64,000 nt of DNA from Psychrobacter sp. AH5 (GTDB lineage: Bacteria; Pseudomonadota; Gammaproteobacteria; Pseudomonadales; Moraxellaceae), in the NCBI RefSeq assembly GCF_040371085.1, contig NZ_JAMBMT010000001.1, positions 372,001-436,000 on the forward strand, in the 5' to 3' direction. The notes under the pieces were generated by a model. It worked only from the letters and a program-made list of their open reading frames with translations. It had not been told where the DNA came from and searched no databases. A program made the translations under genes and the position numbers. Shown here piece by piece: positions 25,025-35,275 of the stretch (the first letter of the stretch is position 1; every line of letters begins with the position of its first letter).

Positions 25025-26509
25025 ATGCATGCAAAAGAGCTACTTGAGATTGAACGGCGAGATATAAGAGCGCTTCACTACACGTGGATCGCTTTTTTTC
25101 TTACCTTTTATGTTTGGTTTAATATGGCACCGCTCGCAACCTCGATGCTAGCGACTGAGAGCTACTTGACCCCTGATCACATCAAGCTGTTTTTGATTGC
25201 CAACGTGGCGCTAACCATTCCTGGTAGGGTGATTGTCGGTATGGCGCTAGATCGTTTTGGTCCTCGGCGGGTGTTTTCTATCTTGATGGTAGTGATGGCG
25301 ATACCGACTTGGTTTTTTGCCTTTGGTACCTCAGCGATGCAGCTGTTCGTTGCGCGCTTATTTATGTCTATTGTCGGAGCAGGCTTCGTCGTTGGTATTC
25401 ACATGACAGCCCTATGGTTCAAGCCCAAAGACATTGGTTTTGCGGAAGGCTTTTATGCCGGTTGGGGTAATTTTGGTTCGGCAGCGGCGGCGATTACTAT
25501 TCCAACCGTTGCACTGCAGTTCTTTGGCGGTGATGATGGTTGGCGCTGGGCGATTGCCTTGTCAGGATTATTGATGGCCGCTTATGGGGTGGCGTATTGG
25601 TTTTTGATTACCGATGGTCCAAAGGCGGACACTCATCAAAAATCACGTAAGGCTGGGGCGTTAGAGGTCTCTAACTGGGCGGATCTGCTGCTTTATTGCT
25701 TATTTATTATTCCTTTATATGGGGTATTATCGTTACTGGTTTATCGCACTCAGGGTATGGGGTTTTTGAGCGATAACGGCGCATTGATCTGCTACGTAAT
25801 CATTGGCTTGATGGTGATTTACCAAATTTACAAAGCCATTAGTGTCAACGTACCGATTATCAAAGCGCGTATTCCTGAAGATGATAAATACCCGTTTACC
25901 TCGGTTGCGGCGCTAAACGTGACTTATTTTGCCAACTTTGGCGCTGAGCTGGCGGTAGTCTCTATGCTACCGATGTTCTTTGCTGCTACTTGGAAGCTTG
26001 ATCCTACAGTCGCAGGCTTGGTTGCCTCAACCTTTGCCTTTGTGAACTTATGGGCGCGACCGCTTGGCGGTTATATCTCCGATAAGATCGGCAATCGTCG
26101 TTTGGTGATGCTGGTCTATATGTTCGGTATCGGTATTGGCTTTGCACTGATGGGGCTATTAAACGCAGAATGGCCGCTATTTATCGCGGTGGTATTTACT
26201 ATCTTGTGCTCGGTATTTGTGCAAGGAGCGGAGGGGGCCACTTTTGGTATTATTCCATCGATCAAACGTCGTCTCACCGGTCAGATATCGGGTATGGCAG
26301 GCGCGTATGGTAACGTCGGCGCGGTATTTTACTTGTTTGTCTTTACTTTAGTAGAGCCCAATCAGTTCTTCTTTATTATCGCTATTGGGGCCTTTGTCGC
26401 TTGGATACTGTGCTTCTTTTGGCTCAAAGAACCTGAGGGTGCTTTTGGCGATGAGTATCAAATGTCATCGGTCGATCGTCAAATCGCTGCTGAGCAAGCA
26501 CGGACTTAG
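25025..26509 (+). CDS. narK1: Nitrate transporter, NarK1 type
   Basis: 494 residues from ATG 25025, with twelve predicted helices of the major facilitator superfamily. It starts ALHYTWIAFFLTFYVWFNMAPL, typical of NarK1, and shows the nitrate signature YAGWGNFGSAAAAIT and the loop-2 MFS motif RVIVGMALDRFGPRR. NarK1-type carriers are thought to be proton/nitrate symporters that supply nitrate to NarG at the start of denitrification. The open frame extends to a TTG at 24971 but has no ribosome site there. In Pseudomonas narK1 and narK2 are adjacent; here narXL lies between them on the other strand. Confidence 0.93.
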   Translation: MHAKELLEIERRDIRALHYTWIAFFLTFYVWFNMAPLATSMLATESYLTPDHIKLFLIANVALTIPGRVIVGMALDRFGPRRVFSILMVVMAIPTWFFAFGTSAMQLFVARLFMSIVGAGFVVGIHMTALWFKPKDIGFAEGFYAGWGNFGSAAAAITIPTVALQFFGGDDGWRWAIALSGLLMAAYGVAYWFLITDGPKADTHQKSRKAGALEVSNWADLLLYCLFIIPLYGVLSLLVYRTQGMGFLSDNGALICYVIIGLMVIYQIYKAISVNVPIIKARIPEDDKYPFTSVAALNVTYFANFGAELAVVSMLPMFFAATWKLDPTVAGLVASTFAFVNLWARPLGGYISDKIGNRRLVMLVYMFGIGIGFALMGLLNAEWPLFIAVVFTILCSVFVQGAEGATFGIIPSIKRRLTGQISGMAGAYGNVGAVFYLFVFTLVEPNQFFFIIAIGAFVAWILCFFWLKEPEGAFGDEYQMSSVDRQIAAEQART

Positions 26510-26522
26510 TTTTTACCTAACA

Positions 26523-26560
26523 AAAACCCATCTAGCTTAAGGTTAGATGGGTTTTGCTTT
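26523..26560. terminator. Bidirectional terminator between narK1 and narL
   Basis: A stem AACCCATCTA (26525-26534) / TAGATGGGTT (26544-26553). T-rich runs follow on both strands, so it can end both narK1 (plus) and narXL (minus), whose 3' ends face each other. Confidence 0.85.
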
Positions 26561-26586
26561 TATCTAATATTTACAATACGGATAAG

Positions 26587-27246
26587 CTATTTTGATAAAT
26601 GATTGACCGTCCATACCGCCGCTTCTACTCGCGTTCGCAGTCCTGTTTTATTAAGAATATGCTTAACATGGACTTTTACCGTTGATTCAGCGATATTTAA
26701 TTTATTAGCGATCATCTTATTACTAAGACCCTCAGCGATCATCTGAATCACTTGCAGCTCTCTACTGGTCAAATTGCCAGCGATATCATCGATAGTCGGT
26801 TTGCGTAACGTTTGCGCTAGTATTGCCGCTAGATTAGGGCTGATTACCAGCTCTCCGCGTAGCACCTTTCTGATATTGACGATAATCAGCTCAGGCTCCA
26901 TATCCTTTAATAAATAACCATCTACTCCCAGCTCCAGCGCCTCTTGTACGTCTTCGCCAGCATCGGATACGGTAAATAGTAACGTCTTGACCTCAATGCC
27001 TCTAGATTTGATCTCCCTCAAAGTCTCAATGCCCGTCATGATCGGCATTTTGTGATCCAGTATTACCAAATCAACGCTATTATTAGCCAAAAAATCTAGC
27101 GCTTCTTGACCGTTACTAGCTTCACTAACCACTTCGACATCGCTCTCAAGGCTTAATAATTCAGCAATACCGCGGCGCAGCATCGGATGATCATCGACCA
27201 GTAGTAATTTGGCAGGAGAGGTTGGGGTATAGACATTAAGGCTCAT
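26587..27246 (-). CDS. narL: Nitrate/nitrite response regulator NarL
   Basis: 219 residues. The receiver domain has acidic residues Asp18/Asp19, phospho-acceptor Asp64 (VILDHKMP) and Lys114 (LLKD). The C-terminal LuxR-type helix-turn-helix (LTSRELQVIQMIAEGLSNKMIA) carries the recognition helix ESTVKVHVKH, the same as in E. coli NarL, where Lys188, Val189 and Lys192 contact the heptamer. This supports reading the TACYYMT repeats in the window as its sites. It is transcribed after narX with a 102-bp gap. Confidence 0.93.
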   Translation of the reverse strand: MSLNVYTPTSPAKLLLVDDHPMLRRGIAELLSLESDVEVVSEASNGQEALDFLANNSVDLVILDHKMPIMTGIETLREIKSRGIEVKTLLFTVSDAGEDVQEALELGVDGYLLKDMEPELIIVNIRKVLRGELVISPNLAAILAQTLRKPTIDDIAGNLTSRELQVIQMIAEGLSNKMIANKLNIAESTVKVHVKHILNKTGLRTRVEAAVWTVNHLSK

Positions 27247-27348
27247 AAGTTGCTCACAAATTCAAAGTTATACAAAATTAGATAATCAAGCATTAACCCT
27301 TTAGGATAATTTATTTTTTATACTAGCTTTAGATTTTTCAGCTAAATA

Positions 27349-29328
27349 TTAATCAAAAAAATTAGGAGAAAATTTCACTATAATTTTAGTGCCTGATGGT
27401 TTGTTGTCCATGATACTCAGCTCCCCGCCCAAATTATGAGCGCGCTCTTGCATAATCATTAGTCCATGATGCTGGGTCTGATCGACATCGCCTATGATAC
27501 CCACGCCATCGTCTCTGATTATCATAACGACATAATTACTCTCATCATAACTCAAATCAACGATTACATTTTCAGCCATAGCATGACGGCTAATGTTTGA
27601 TAGAGCCTCTCTTAAGATTTGGATCAGATGGACTTGCTCGTTGGCATTTAAATTAAGAGACATAATGCTATTGTTAACTTGAACATTAAAGTGGCCTCGT
27701 GTTGCAAATTCGTCAGTCGTCTCATGCAAGGCTTCATCGAAATTATTGCTATCAATACTTAAGCGAAAAGTGACTAATAAGTCTCTTAACTGCTGATAAG
27801 CGGAGTTTAGCCCTAGTTTTATCTGGTCAATACTTTGTAGTACCGTTTGTTTATCGCATTTGTCAGAGGACTGCTCTAAGCGTTTTTCTAATACGCTGAG
27901 TTGAATCTTTAGATAAGACAATGACTGAGCTAGAGAGTCGTGGAGCTCTCTTGCAATAGTAGATCTCTCCTCAAGCAAAATAAGTTGATGTTCTTGTTGG
28001 CGCTGTTTGCGTAATGACAAAGCCGTACCCACAAGATTAGTGAGCGAGATTATTAATTCATCATTATCAGTGTTTTGACTCTCTAAGTAATCCGTTTGTA
28101 GGGAGTCGCCATCTATCGTTAGGGTTTGAATACGTCCTAAATGACGCTCTAAATGAGGATCAGCGCTGTCTTTAGTATCAATCGCCAGCTCATTATTCAT
28201 CATCAAAATAGATTTGGGTCTAACTTTAAGCTCACCAAACTCAAAGTTTTGATGAGAGATAGAATAAGTCTTGGTATAAATATTACTTTTGATAAAGCAA
28301 TTGTCACAGTTAAGCTTTGTGCATAATTCCTTCATTTTATCATCGTGAAGAGCAATAGAATCTTTACCATTTAAGATATCGTTTTGTATACACAAAGTGA
28401 GATCTAAGTGAGGAAAGATAGTGCCAAAATCGGTAATCAATTTATCCAACTTATACAGGCTGACAGGACTAATGGTTAGCTGTTTGGAGAAATCATAAAA
28501 CAAGCCTAGCGCTTGGTTGGCCTGCGTTAAGTGCTGGGTCTTAGTTTGTACTTCGTTTTCTAAGGACTGCTGATAAGTCTCGATGGTGCTGGCCATCGCA
28601 TTAAAAGAGTTGCCCAGTTTTTTAAATTCCCTATAGCCTGATATCGAAACCCTAGTCTCGCTTTTGCCTTGACGAAACTGACTATTGGCTTTGATAAGGC
28701 GCTGCACAGGCAACAAAACGTTGTTTTGTAACTTATAAAAACCAACCAGCATAATAATAATGGTCAATAACAAAGAGGCGACTTGTAGCAGTTGTTGCCA
28801 AGTCTGCCTTTGCTCATTGCGGTACTGTAGGGCGTCAACTAAGTCATCTACATTTTCGACATAAGAGTTTGAGGCGCGATAAAAAGCGCTTTGATCGTTA
28901 GCTAAGATAGAGGGTTTTAACTCATCAAACCATTGTCTCTCAATTTTATGCAATTGCCGGTTGATCCCGTCATGCTCATTGCCATGATATTGCTGATAAT
29001 CGCGTAAGCTTGCTAGTCGCTGCTCCATATCGCTAAGCAAAAACTCTAACGCCGCTGCTGCACTTGCAAAGTCTTGCTTGCTTGCTTTGGTCTCAGTACT
29101 AACGCTCAAATCAGAGGATGAGAGATTATCAAAGTCAGTGGCTGTCTGAAACTTGATGCGATAAGTCGCCATCCGTATCGAGCCTGCCGTATTGATAGCT
29201 TGAGCATCTGCTTGAGAGACCCACGCCAGCACGCCGCTGCCTATAGCGGAGATGAAGCACAGCATAGCAATAGCAATGACTGATGCCAGCGCCTGTACGG
29301 GTAGAGAATGTCGTAAGCCGTTTTTCAT
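27349..29328 (-). CDS. narX: Nitrate/nitrite sensor histidine kinase NarX
   Basis: 659 residues. TM1 (about 15-38) leads into the periplasmic P-box DAQAINTAGSIRMATYR (41-57), the nitrate-binding signature of NarX/NarQ. A helical periplasmic domain follows, then TM2 (about 180-198), a HAMP segment, and a central module with clustered cysteines (Cys336, 341, 344). The HisKA_3 box ARELHDSLAQSLSYLK has His463 as phospho-acceptor; HATPase motifs are REALSNISRHA and DDGVGI. It senses nitrate and nitrite and phosphorylates NarL. It is divergent from narK2. Confidence 0.93.
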   Translation of the reverse strand: MKNGLRHSLPVQALASVIAIAMLCFISAIGSGVLAWVSQADAQAINTAGSIRMATYRIKFQTATDFDNLSSSDLSVSTETKASKQDFASAAAALEFLLSDMEQRLASLRDYQQYHGNEHDGINRQLHKIERQWFDELKPSILANDQSAFYRASNSYVENVDDLVDALQYRNEQRQTWQQLLQVASLLLTIIIMLVGFYKLQNNVLLPVQRLIKANSQFRQGKSETRVSISGYREFKKLGNSFNAMASTIETYQQSLENEVQTKTQHLTQANQALGLFYDFSKQLTISPVSLYKLDKLITDFGTIFPHLDLTLCIQNDILNGKDSIALHDDKMKELCTKLNCDNCFIKSNIYTKTYSISHQNFEFGELKVRPKSILMMNNELAIDTKDSADPHLERHLGRIQTLTIDGDSLQTDYLESQNTDNDELIISLTNLVGTALSLRKQRQQEHQLILLEERSTIARELHDSLAQSLSYLKIQLSVLEKRLEQSSDKCDKQTVLQSIDQIKLGLNSAYQQLRDLLVTFRLSIDSNNFDEALHETTDEFATRGHFNVQVNNSIMSLNLNANEQVHLIQILREALSNISRHAMAENVIVDLSYDESNYVVMIIRDDGVGIIGDVDQTQHHGLMIMQERAHNLGGELSIMDNKPSGTKIIVKFSPNFFD

Positions 29329-29764
29329 AAAATAAAAAATCTATCCCTTATTAATAAGCTGTGGTAAATCCGCGCCTCTCAATCAGTATTTTTAATCGCT
29401 ATCTATAAAGCCCCAAAAACCAGTTAAAAAGCCGCCAATCTACCTTATCACTGAGCGCTGATGACTAGCTATACCTCTAAAGCAGTAGACGCTTTGGCGT
29501 ACGCCGATTACCCCTTTTAGATAATAGTCTACCCCCATGTGTGAATACCAATCAAAAAGGTAACTAGGTAAGGTAAGACATTACTTTTTGTTAAGCGGTG
29601 ATAGTGTTTAAAAAGAGCTTAAGCAAATACAGCGGATAACGATCTGGCTAGCTACTTTTGCTAGCCAATGATAGGGATTTACTGCCCGCTTTTGGTTTTT
29701 GTCACTAATTAACGAGCGAAGCACCCTGATAATAATTGAGTATATTCTACTAAGTGAGGAAAAA
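29329..29764 (+). promoter_or_regulatory. narX-narK2 divergent control region
   Basis: 436 bp without a gene. Besides the 7-2-7 repeat at 29472-29487 there are a single TACCCCT heptamer (29509-29515) and a near-heptamer TACCCCC about 15 bp further on, so several NarL dimers might bind. Promoters for narX (minus) and narK2 (plus) must lie here; exact -10 and -35 boxes are not clear. The narK2 ATG is at 29765 with GAGGA upstream; a TTG at 29699 opens the same frame. Confidence 0.55.
29472..29487. promoter_or_regulatory. NarL-type 7-2-7 site upstream of narK2
   Basis: TACCTCT-AA-AGCAGTA. The left half matches TACYYMT fully; the right half differs at one base. It lies in the narX-narK2 intergenic region and could serve either gene. 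Confidence 0.65.
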
Positions 29765-31144
29765 ATGAGCGGTAAATATCATACAAAAGGCGGTAAGCTC
29801 ATTACGGATTGGCGGCCTGAGGTAGATGAGTTTTGGCAAAATGGCGGCAAAAAAGTAGCGACGCGTAACTTATGGGTCTCTATTCCAGCGCTGCTACTAG
29901 CCTTTGCTGTCTGGATGGTCTGGAGCGCGGTCATTGTTAATTTGCCAGAGATTGGTTTTAGTTTTGATGATAGTCAGCTGTTTTGGCTAGCAGCGTTGCC
30001 CGGATTGACAGGCGCAACTTTGCGTATTTTTTACTCTTTTATGGTGCCTATCTTTGGGGGTAGACGCTGGACCGCTATCTCGACCGCCTCGTTATTGCTG
30101 CCGGCGTTATGGATGGGCTTTGCGGTACAAGATCCTAATACACCGTTTATGACTTTTGCTATCATTGCGCTGTTGTGCGGCTTTGGCGGTGCAAACTTCT
30201 CATCATCAATGTCTAATATCTCGTTTTTTTATCCCAAAGCTGAGCAAGGAACGGCGCTAGGTCTAAACGCCGGACTTGGTAATTTGGGCGTATCGGTCAT
30301 GCAGTTTACGATTCCCATCGTTATTGGTTTGGGTGTCTTTGGCGCTTTAGGCGGCGCTCCGCAAGTGACCGCAGCAGGCAAAGAGCTGTATCTACAAAAC
30401 GCCGGTTTTATTTGGGTGCCTTTTATCGCACTGGTATCAGTCTTGGCTTGGTTTATGATGAATGATATCTCCTCAGCCAAAGCGTCTTTCAAGGATCAAT
30501 CTGTCGTCTTTAAGCGCAAACATAACTGGATTATGTGTATCCTTTATATGGCGACTTTTGGCTCGTTCATTGGCTTCTCAGCCGCCTTTCCAATGCTCAT
30601 TAAAAACTCTTTTCCTGATATTAATCCGCTTAAATACGCTTTTTTGGGGCCATTTGTCGGAGCGATATTTCGTCCGCTAGGCGGCTGGATAGCAGATAAA
30701 ATAGGCGGAGCAAGAGTAACTTTTTGGAATTATATCGTCATGGTACTAGCGGTGGTAAGCGTGATGTATTTCTTACCTAGCGATACTCATCCGGGTAGCT
30801 TTATTGGTTATTTCATCTCATTTATGGTGCTGTTTATCACGACTGGTATCGGTAATGGCTCTACCTTTACGATGATTCCTAATATTTTTAAAACCTTTTT
30901 GGAGCGTCTGCATCCTAGCCGCGTGGGCACAGAAGAGCTATTCGTTGAGATACGTAAAGAGTCCGCTGCGGTGGTGGGATTTACCGCTGCTATTGCCGCT
31001 TATGGCGCTTTCTTTGTACCCAAAATGTTTGGCTCAGGGTTAGGTATCAACGGCACCTTTATTGCTTTGATTGTCTTTTATATCATCTGCATTGTGCTGA
31101 CTTGGTGGTATTACAGCCGCGGTAATGCTGAGATTCCTTGCTAA
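29765..31144 (+). CDS. narK2: Nitrate/nitrite transporter, NarK2 type
   Basis: 459 residues with twelve predicted membrane helices. The start RNLWVSIPALLLAFAVWMVW and the nitrate signature NAGLGNLGVSVMQF are typical of NarK2, a nitrate/nitrite antiporter that also exports nitrite. The MFS loop FRPLGGWIADKIGGARVTFW is present. Together with narK1 it gives the pair of type I and type II carriers that some denitrifiers carry as a fusion. A terminator-like hairpin follows, so narGHJI probably has its own promoter. Confidence 0.93.
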   Translation: MSGKYHTKGGKLITDWRPEVDEFWQNGGKKVATRNLWVSIPALLLAFAVWMVWSAVIVNLPEIGFSFDDSQLFWLAALPGLTGATLRIFYSFMVPIFGGRRWTAISTASLLLPALWMGFAVQDPNTPFMTFAIIALLCGFGGANFSSSMSNISFFYPKAEQGTALGLNAGLGNLGVSVMQFTIPIVIGLGVFGALGGAPQVTAAGKELYLQNAGFIWVPFIALVSVLAWFMMNDISSAKASFKDQSVVFKRKHNWIMCILYMATFGSFIGFSAAFPMLIKNSFPDINPLKYAFLGPFVGAIFRPLGGWIADKIGGARVTFWNYIVMVLAVVSVMYFLPSDTHPGSFIGYFISFMVLFITTGIGNGSTFTMIPNIFKTFLERLHPSRVGTEELFVEIRKESAAVVGFTAAIAAYGAFFVPKMFGSGLGINGTFIALIVFYIICIVLTWWYYSRGNAEIPC

Positions 31145-31176
31145 AGCCAAAACTAAACTCTGATAAATAAATACAG

Positions 31177-31216
31177 ATGCTGCTTACTTATTAATAGGTA
31201 AGTGGCATTTTTTATT
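31177..31216 (+). terminator. Terminator after narK2
   Basis: A stem ATGCTGCTTAC / GTAAGTGGCAT (31177-31208, with a short mismatch) followed by a run of six T. It lies 33 bp after the narK2 stop. Confidence 0.7.
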
Positions 31217-31261
31217 TTTGGTTTATTTGACGGTTTTTGCTAAAGAGGTTCTGATCTTAAC

Positions 31262-31277
31262 TACTACTTAGGGGGTA
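31262..31277. promoter_or_regulatory. NarL-type 7-2-7 site upstream of narG
   Basis: TACTACT-TA-GGGGGTA. Each half differs from the heptamer consensus at one position. It lies 175 bp before the narG start. A full single heptamer TACTTCT follows at 31412-31418. The rest of the narK2-narG gap (31145-31451) holds the narK2 terminator and no ORF. Confidence 0.6.
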
Positions 31278-31451
31278 GCTCAGTGCTCATATTAGCTAAT
31301 ACCAACCTTATTCAAGCTCGCTTAGAATGATGATATCGAAATAACAGTATGTATGTTCTTTAGACATAGAGCTTTTAGTTGACATCTTGTTCTATAACTT
31401 TAGTGCTTAATTACTTCTTACCCTATAAGTCATCAAGTAGAGGATAGCCAA

Positions 31452-34400
31452 ATGAGTCACTTACTCGACCAATTCCGCTTTTTTAAACGCAAACAGGGCG
31501 AATTTGCCGATGGACATGGTGAGACCCGTGATGAGTCTCGCGCTTGGGAAAACGTCTATCGTAGCCGCTGGCAGTACGACAAGATTGTGCGCTCAACGCA
31601 TGGCGTCAACTGCACCGGCTCTTGCTCATGGAAGATCTATGTCAAAAACGGCCTAGTGACTTGGGAGACTCAGCAAACCGATTATCCAGAGACTCGTCCT
31701 GATCTACCAAACCATGAACCACGCGGCTGTCCTCGCGGCGCAAGCTATAGCTGGTATATGTATTCAGCCAACCGCGTCAAATACCCAAAAGTACGTAAGC
31801 CGCTGCTTAAATTATGGCGCGAAGCCAAAGCTCAGTACCCTGATCCCGTCGATGCTTGGGGCAGTATTGTGCAAGATCCTCTTAAGGCTGAACAGTATAA
31901 ATCCAAACGCGGCCTAGGTGGTTTTATCCGCTCAACGTGGGCGGAGGTCAACGAGATTATCGCCGCTAGTAACGTCTATACCGCCAAAACCTTTGGCCCT
32001 GATCGTATCGTAGGTTTTTCACCGATTCCAGCGATGTCGATGGTCAGCTATGCTGCGGGCAGTCGCTATTTGTCCTTAATCGGCGGCGTTTGCTTATCAT
32101 TTTATGACTGGTACTGTGACTTGCCGCCAGCCTCACCGATGGTTTGGGGCGAGCAAACAGACGTGCCAGAATCCGCTGATTGGTACAACTCTGACTACAT
32201 TATCGCTTGGGGCTCAAACGTGCCACAAACGCGGACACCTGACGCGCATTTTTTCACCGAAGTTCGCTATAAAGGTACTAAGACCGTCTCTATTACCCCT
32301 GACTATGCTGAGGTGTCAAAACTTACTGATTTATGGTTAAACCCTAAGCAAGGGACGGATGCGGCAGTAGCGCAAGCGTTTTGTCATGTGATTATCAAAG
32401 AGTTTTATCTCAAGCAGCCAAGCGATTATTTCTTGGATTATGCCAAGCGTTATACCGATTTGCCAGTGCTAGTGATGTTAGAGGGTGAAGAGGGCGCGCG
32501 CCGTGCGGGTCGTTATCTACGCGCCTCAGATTTGGTCGATAACTTAGGTCAAGAAAACAACCCTGAGTGGAAAACTATCGCCCTTAATAATGATGGTGAG
32601 CTGGTATCACCGCTAGGCTCTATTGGCTATCGCTGGGGCGAAAAAGGCAAGTGGAATCTAGAGAGTAAAAACGGCACTACTGGCGCAGAGATCGATCTAA
32701 CGCTGACGCTAAAAGACAGCAGCGAGACTTGTAAGGTTGCCTTTGATTACTTTGGTCACGTTGATCATCCGCATTTTACCTCAGTACCGGGCGAGCCTAT
32801 CCAGCAAAAAACCGTTCCTTGCAAAACCATTACCCTGGCTGATGGCAGCAGCGCTATCGTCGCCACTGTCTTTGACTTAACCGTGGCTAACCTCGGCGTT
32901 GATAATGGCGTGGGCGGCGAGCATGTCACTGATGATTATAACGATGCCACCGTACCAGGTACGCCCGCTTGGCAAGAAGTGATTACCGGCCTTAGCCGTG
33001 AGCGCGTCATTCAAGTGGCGCGTGAGTTCGCTGAAAACGCGCACAAAACGCATGGCAAATCGATGATCATCATCGGCGCGGGTATGAACCACTGGTATCA
33101 CCTCGATATGAACTATCGCGGCGTGATCAATATGTTGATGCTTTGTGGCTGTATCGGTAAATCAGGCGGCGGCTGGGCGCATTATGTCGGTCAAGAAAAA
33201 CTACGTCCACAAACCGGCTGGTTGCCACTTGCTTTTGCACTGGATTGGCACCGTCCGCCGCGTCATATGAACGGGACTAGCTTCTTTTATGCTCATAGCT
33301 CGCAGTGGCGTCATGAAAGCATCTCAGCGCATGAAATACTATCGCCAAATGCCAATAAAAAGTTCTTCCCTGAGCATATGCTAGATTACAACATTCAAGC
33401 GGAGCGTGCCGGCTGGTTACCCTCAGCGCCGCAGCTCAACCGTAACCCATTGACCATCGCTGCCAAAGCAGCCGACAGTGGCAAAGCGGTAGAGGACTAT
33501 GTTGTCGACTCGCTAGAGGATGGCAGCCTACGCTTTGCTTGTGAGTCGCCTGATAACCCAGCTAACTTCCCACGCAATATGTTTATTTGGCGCTCAAACC
33601 TTTTGGGTTCATCAGGTAAAGGCCATGAGTATATGCTGCATTATTTCCTTGGCACCAAAAACGGTTTGCTCAATGAAGAAAACCCTGAGGGATTTTTGCA
33701 GCCAAAAGAGGTGGATTGGGTCGAAAAAGGACCTACAGGCAAGCTTGATTTAGTGGTAACACTGGACTTCCGTATGTCCTCGACTTGTCTGTATTCTGAC
33801 ATCGTACTGCCAACGGCAACGTGGTATGAAAAAGATGATATGAATACCTCAGATATGCATCCGTTTATTCATCCATTAACGGCGGCTACTGATCCTGCTT
33901 GGGAATCTAAAACCGATTGGGAGATCTACAAAGGCATCGCTAAGAGCTTCTCTGAGGTGTCAAAAGGTCACTTAGGAGTCGAGACCGATGTCGTGACCCT
34001 GCCTATGCAGCATGACACCCCAGGCGAGTTAGCGCAGCCATTCGGTGGTACCGACTGGAAGACGGCAGGGGAGAAACCTGTACCCGGCAAAAACTGTCCA
34101 ATGATCAAAATCATTGAGCGTGATTATCCGAGCACTTACAAAAAATTCACCTCGATGGGTCCGGCACTTGAAGTACTAGGTAACGGCTCTAAAGGTTTGA
34201 ATTGGGACATGAAAAAAGAAGTCAAACAATTGGGCGACTTAAACCACCGTGTCACTGAGCCGGGTATCTCTGAGGGCCGTCCACGTCTAAATACCGCGGT
34301 CAATGCTTCTGAGATGATTTTGATGCTAGCGCCTGAGACCAATGGTCATGTCGCGGTCAAAGGTTGGAACGCTTTATCGGAGTTTACTGGTCGTGACCAT

Positions 34401-35210
34401 ACGCATTTAGCCAAATCTAGCGAACACGAAAAAATCCGTTTCAAAGACATCGTTGCTCAGCCGCGCAAAATTATCTCAAGCCCGACGTGGTCAGGTATTG
34501 AGTCTGATGAGGTGAGCTATAACGCCGGCTATACCAACGTTCATGAGCTGATCCCTTGGCGCACCATTACCGGCCGCCAGCAGTTTTATCAAGATCATCC
34601 TTGGATGCAGGCGTTTGGGGAGCAGATGCAGCAATATCGTCCGCCTATCGATACTAAGACCACGGACATTATCAAAAACGCCAAACCCAATGGTAATAAA
34701 GAGATTGTACTGAACTTCTTAACACCGCACCAAAAGTGGGGTATCCACAGTACTTACTCTGAAAACTTATTGATGCTAACGCTCAGCCGCGGTGGCCCTT
34801 GTGTTTGGCTATCAGAGGTTGACGCGGCAAAAGCCGGTATCGTTGATAACGACTGGATTGAGGTATTTAACGCCAACGGCGCGATTACCGCTCGAGCTAT
34901 CGTTAGTCAGCGCGTCAAAGAGGGTATGACCATGATGTATCACGCGCAAGAAAAACTGGTCAATATCCCAGGCTCTGAGCAAACCGGAACGCGCGGCGGT
35001 ATTCATAACTCGGTCACGCGGACTATTTTGAAACCGACGCACATGATTGGTAGCTACGCGCAGCAGTCTTACGGCTTTAACTACTACGGCACCGTGGGCT
35101 GTAACCGTGATGAGTTTGTGGTGATTCGAAAAATGTCAAAGATCGATTGGTTAGAAGACAAACCCGATAACGCACTGCCTCGTCCGCTACCTACTAGCAT
35201 CGATGGTTAA
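31452..35210 (+). CDS. narG: Respiratory nitrate reductase alpha subunit NarG
   Basis: 1252 residues, full length for NarG. The FS0 [4Fe-4S] ligands are His50, Cys54, Cys58 (THGVNCTGSCSW) and Cys93 (RGCPRG); histidine as first ligand is diagnostic. The Mo-ligand aspartate lies in the segment FYDWYCDLPPASP. It binds Mo-bis(MGD) and reduces nitrate to nitrite on the cytoplasmic side, taking electrons from NarH and NarI. The start MSHLLDQFRFFKRKQ is the usual NarG N-terminus, which has a remnant of a twin-arginine signal. AGAGGA precedes the ATG. First gene of narGHJI. Confidence 0.97.
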   Translation: MSHLLDQFRFFKRKQGEFADGHGETRDESRAWENVYRSRWQYDKIVRSTHGVNCTGSCSWKIYVKNGLVTWETQQTDYPETRPDLPNHEPRGCPRGASYSWYMYSANRVKYPKVRKPLLKLWREAKAQYPDPVDAWGSIVQDPLKAEQYKSKRGLGGFIRSTWAEVNEIIAASNVYTAKTFGPDRIVGFSPIPAMSMVSYAAGSRYLSLIGGVCLSFYDWYCDLPPASPMVWGEQTDVPESADWYNSDYIIAWGSNVPQTRTPDAHFFTEVRYKGTKTVSITPDYAEVSKLTDLWLNPKQGTDAAVAQAFCHVIIKEFYLKQPSDYFLDYAKRYTDLPVLVMLEGEEGARRAGRYLRASDLVDNLGQENNPEWKTIALNNDGELVSPLGSIGYRWGEKGKWNLESKNGTTGAEIDLTLTLKDSSETCKVAFDYFGHVDHPHFTSVPGEPIQQKTVPCKTITLADGSSAIVATVFDLTVANLGVDNGVGGEHVTDDYNDATVPGTPAWQEVITGLSRERVIQVAREFAENAHKTHGKSMIIIGAGMNHWYHLDMNYRGVINMLMLCGCIGKSGGGWAHYVGQEKLRPQTGWLPLAFALDWHRPPRHMNGTSFFYAHSSQWRHESISAHEILSPNANKKFFPEHMLDYNIQAERAGWLPSAPQLNRNPLTIAAKAADSGKAVEDYVVDSLEDGSLRFACESPDNPANFPRNMFIWRSNLLGSSGKGHEYMLHYFLGTKNGLLNEENPEGFLQPKEVDWVEKGPTGKLDLVVTLDFRMSSTCLYSDIVLPTATWYEKDDMNTSDMHPFIHPLTAATDPAWESKTDWEIYKGIAKSFSEVSKGHLGVETDVVTLPMQHDTPGELAQPFGGTDWKTAGEKPVPGKNCPMIKIIERDYPSTYKKFTSMGPALEVLGNGSKGLNWDMKKEVKQLGDLNHRVTEPGISEGRPRLNTAVNASEMILMLAPETNGHVAVKGWNALSEFTGRDHTHLAKSSEHEKIRFKDIVAQPRKIISSPTWSGIESDEVSYNAGYTNVHELIPWRTITGRQQFYQDHPWMQAFGEQMQQYRPPIDTKTTDIIKNAKPNGNKEIVLNFLTPHQKWGIHSTYSENLLMLTLSRGGPCVWLSEVDAAKAGIVDNDWIEVFNANGAITARAIVSQRVKEGMTMMYHAQEKLVNIPGSEQTGTRGGIHNSVTRTILKPTHMIGSYAQQSYGFNYYGTVGCNRDEFVVIRKMSKIDWLEDKPDNALPRPLPTSIDG

Positions 35211-35275
35211 TCCCACTTTTTATACTAACGCTTTTTATATTAGTACTATTTATATAAAAACTTGGAGCACACCCC

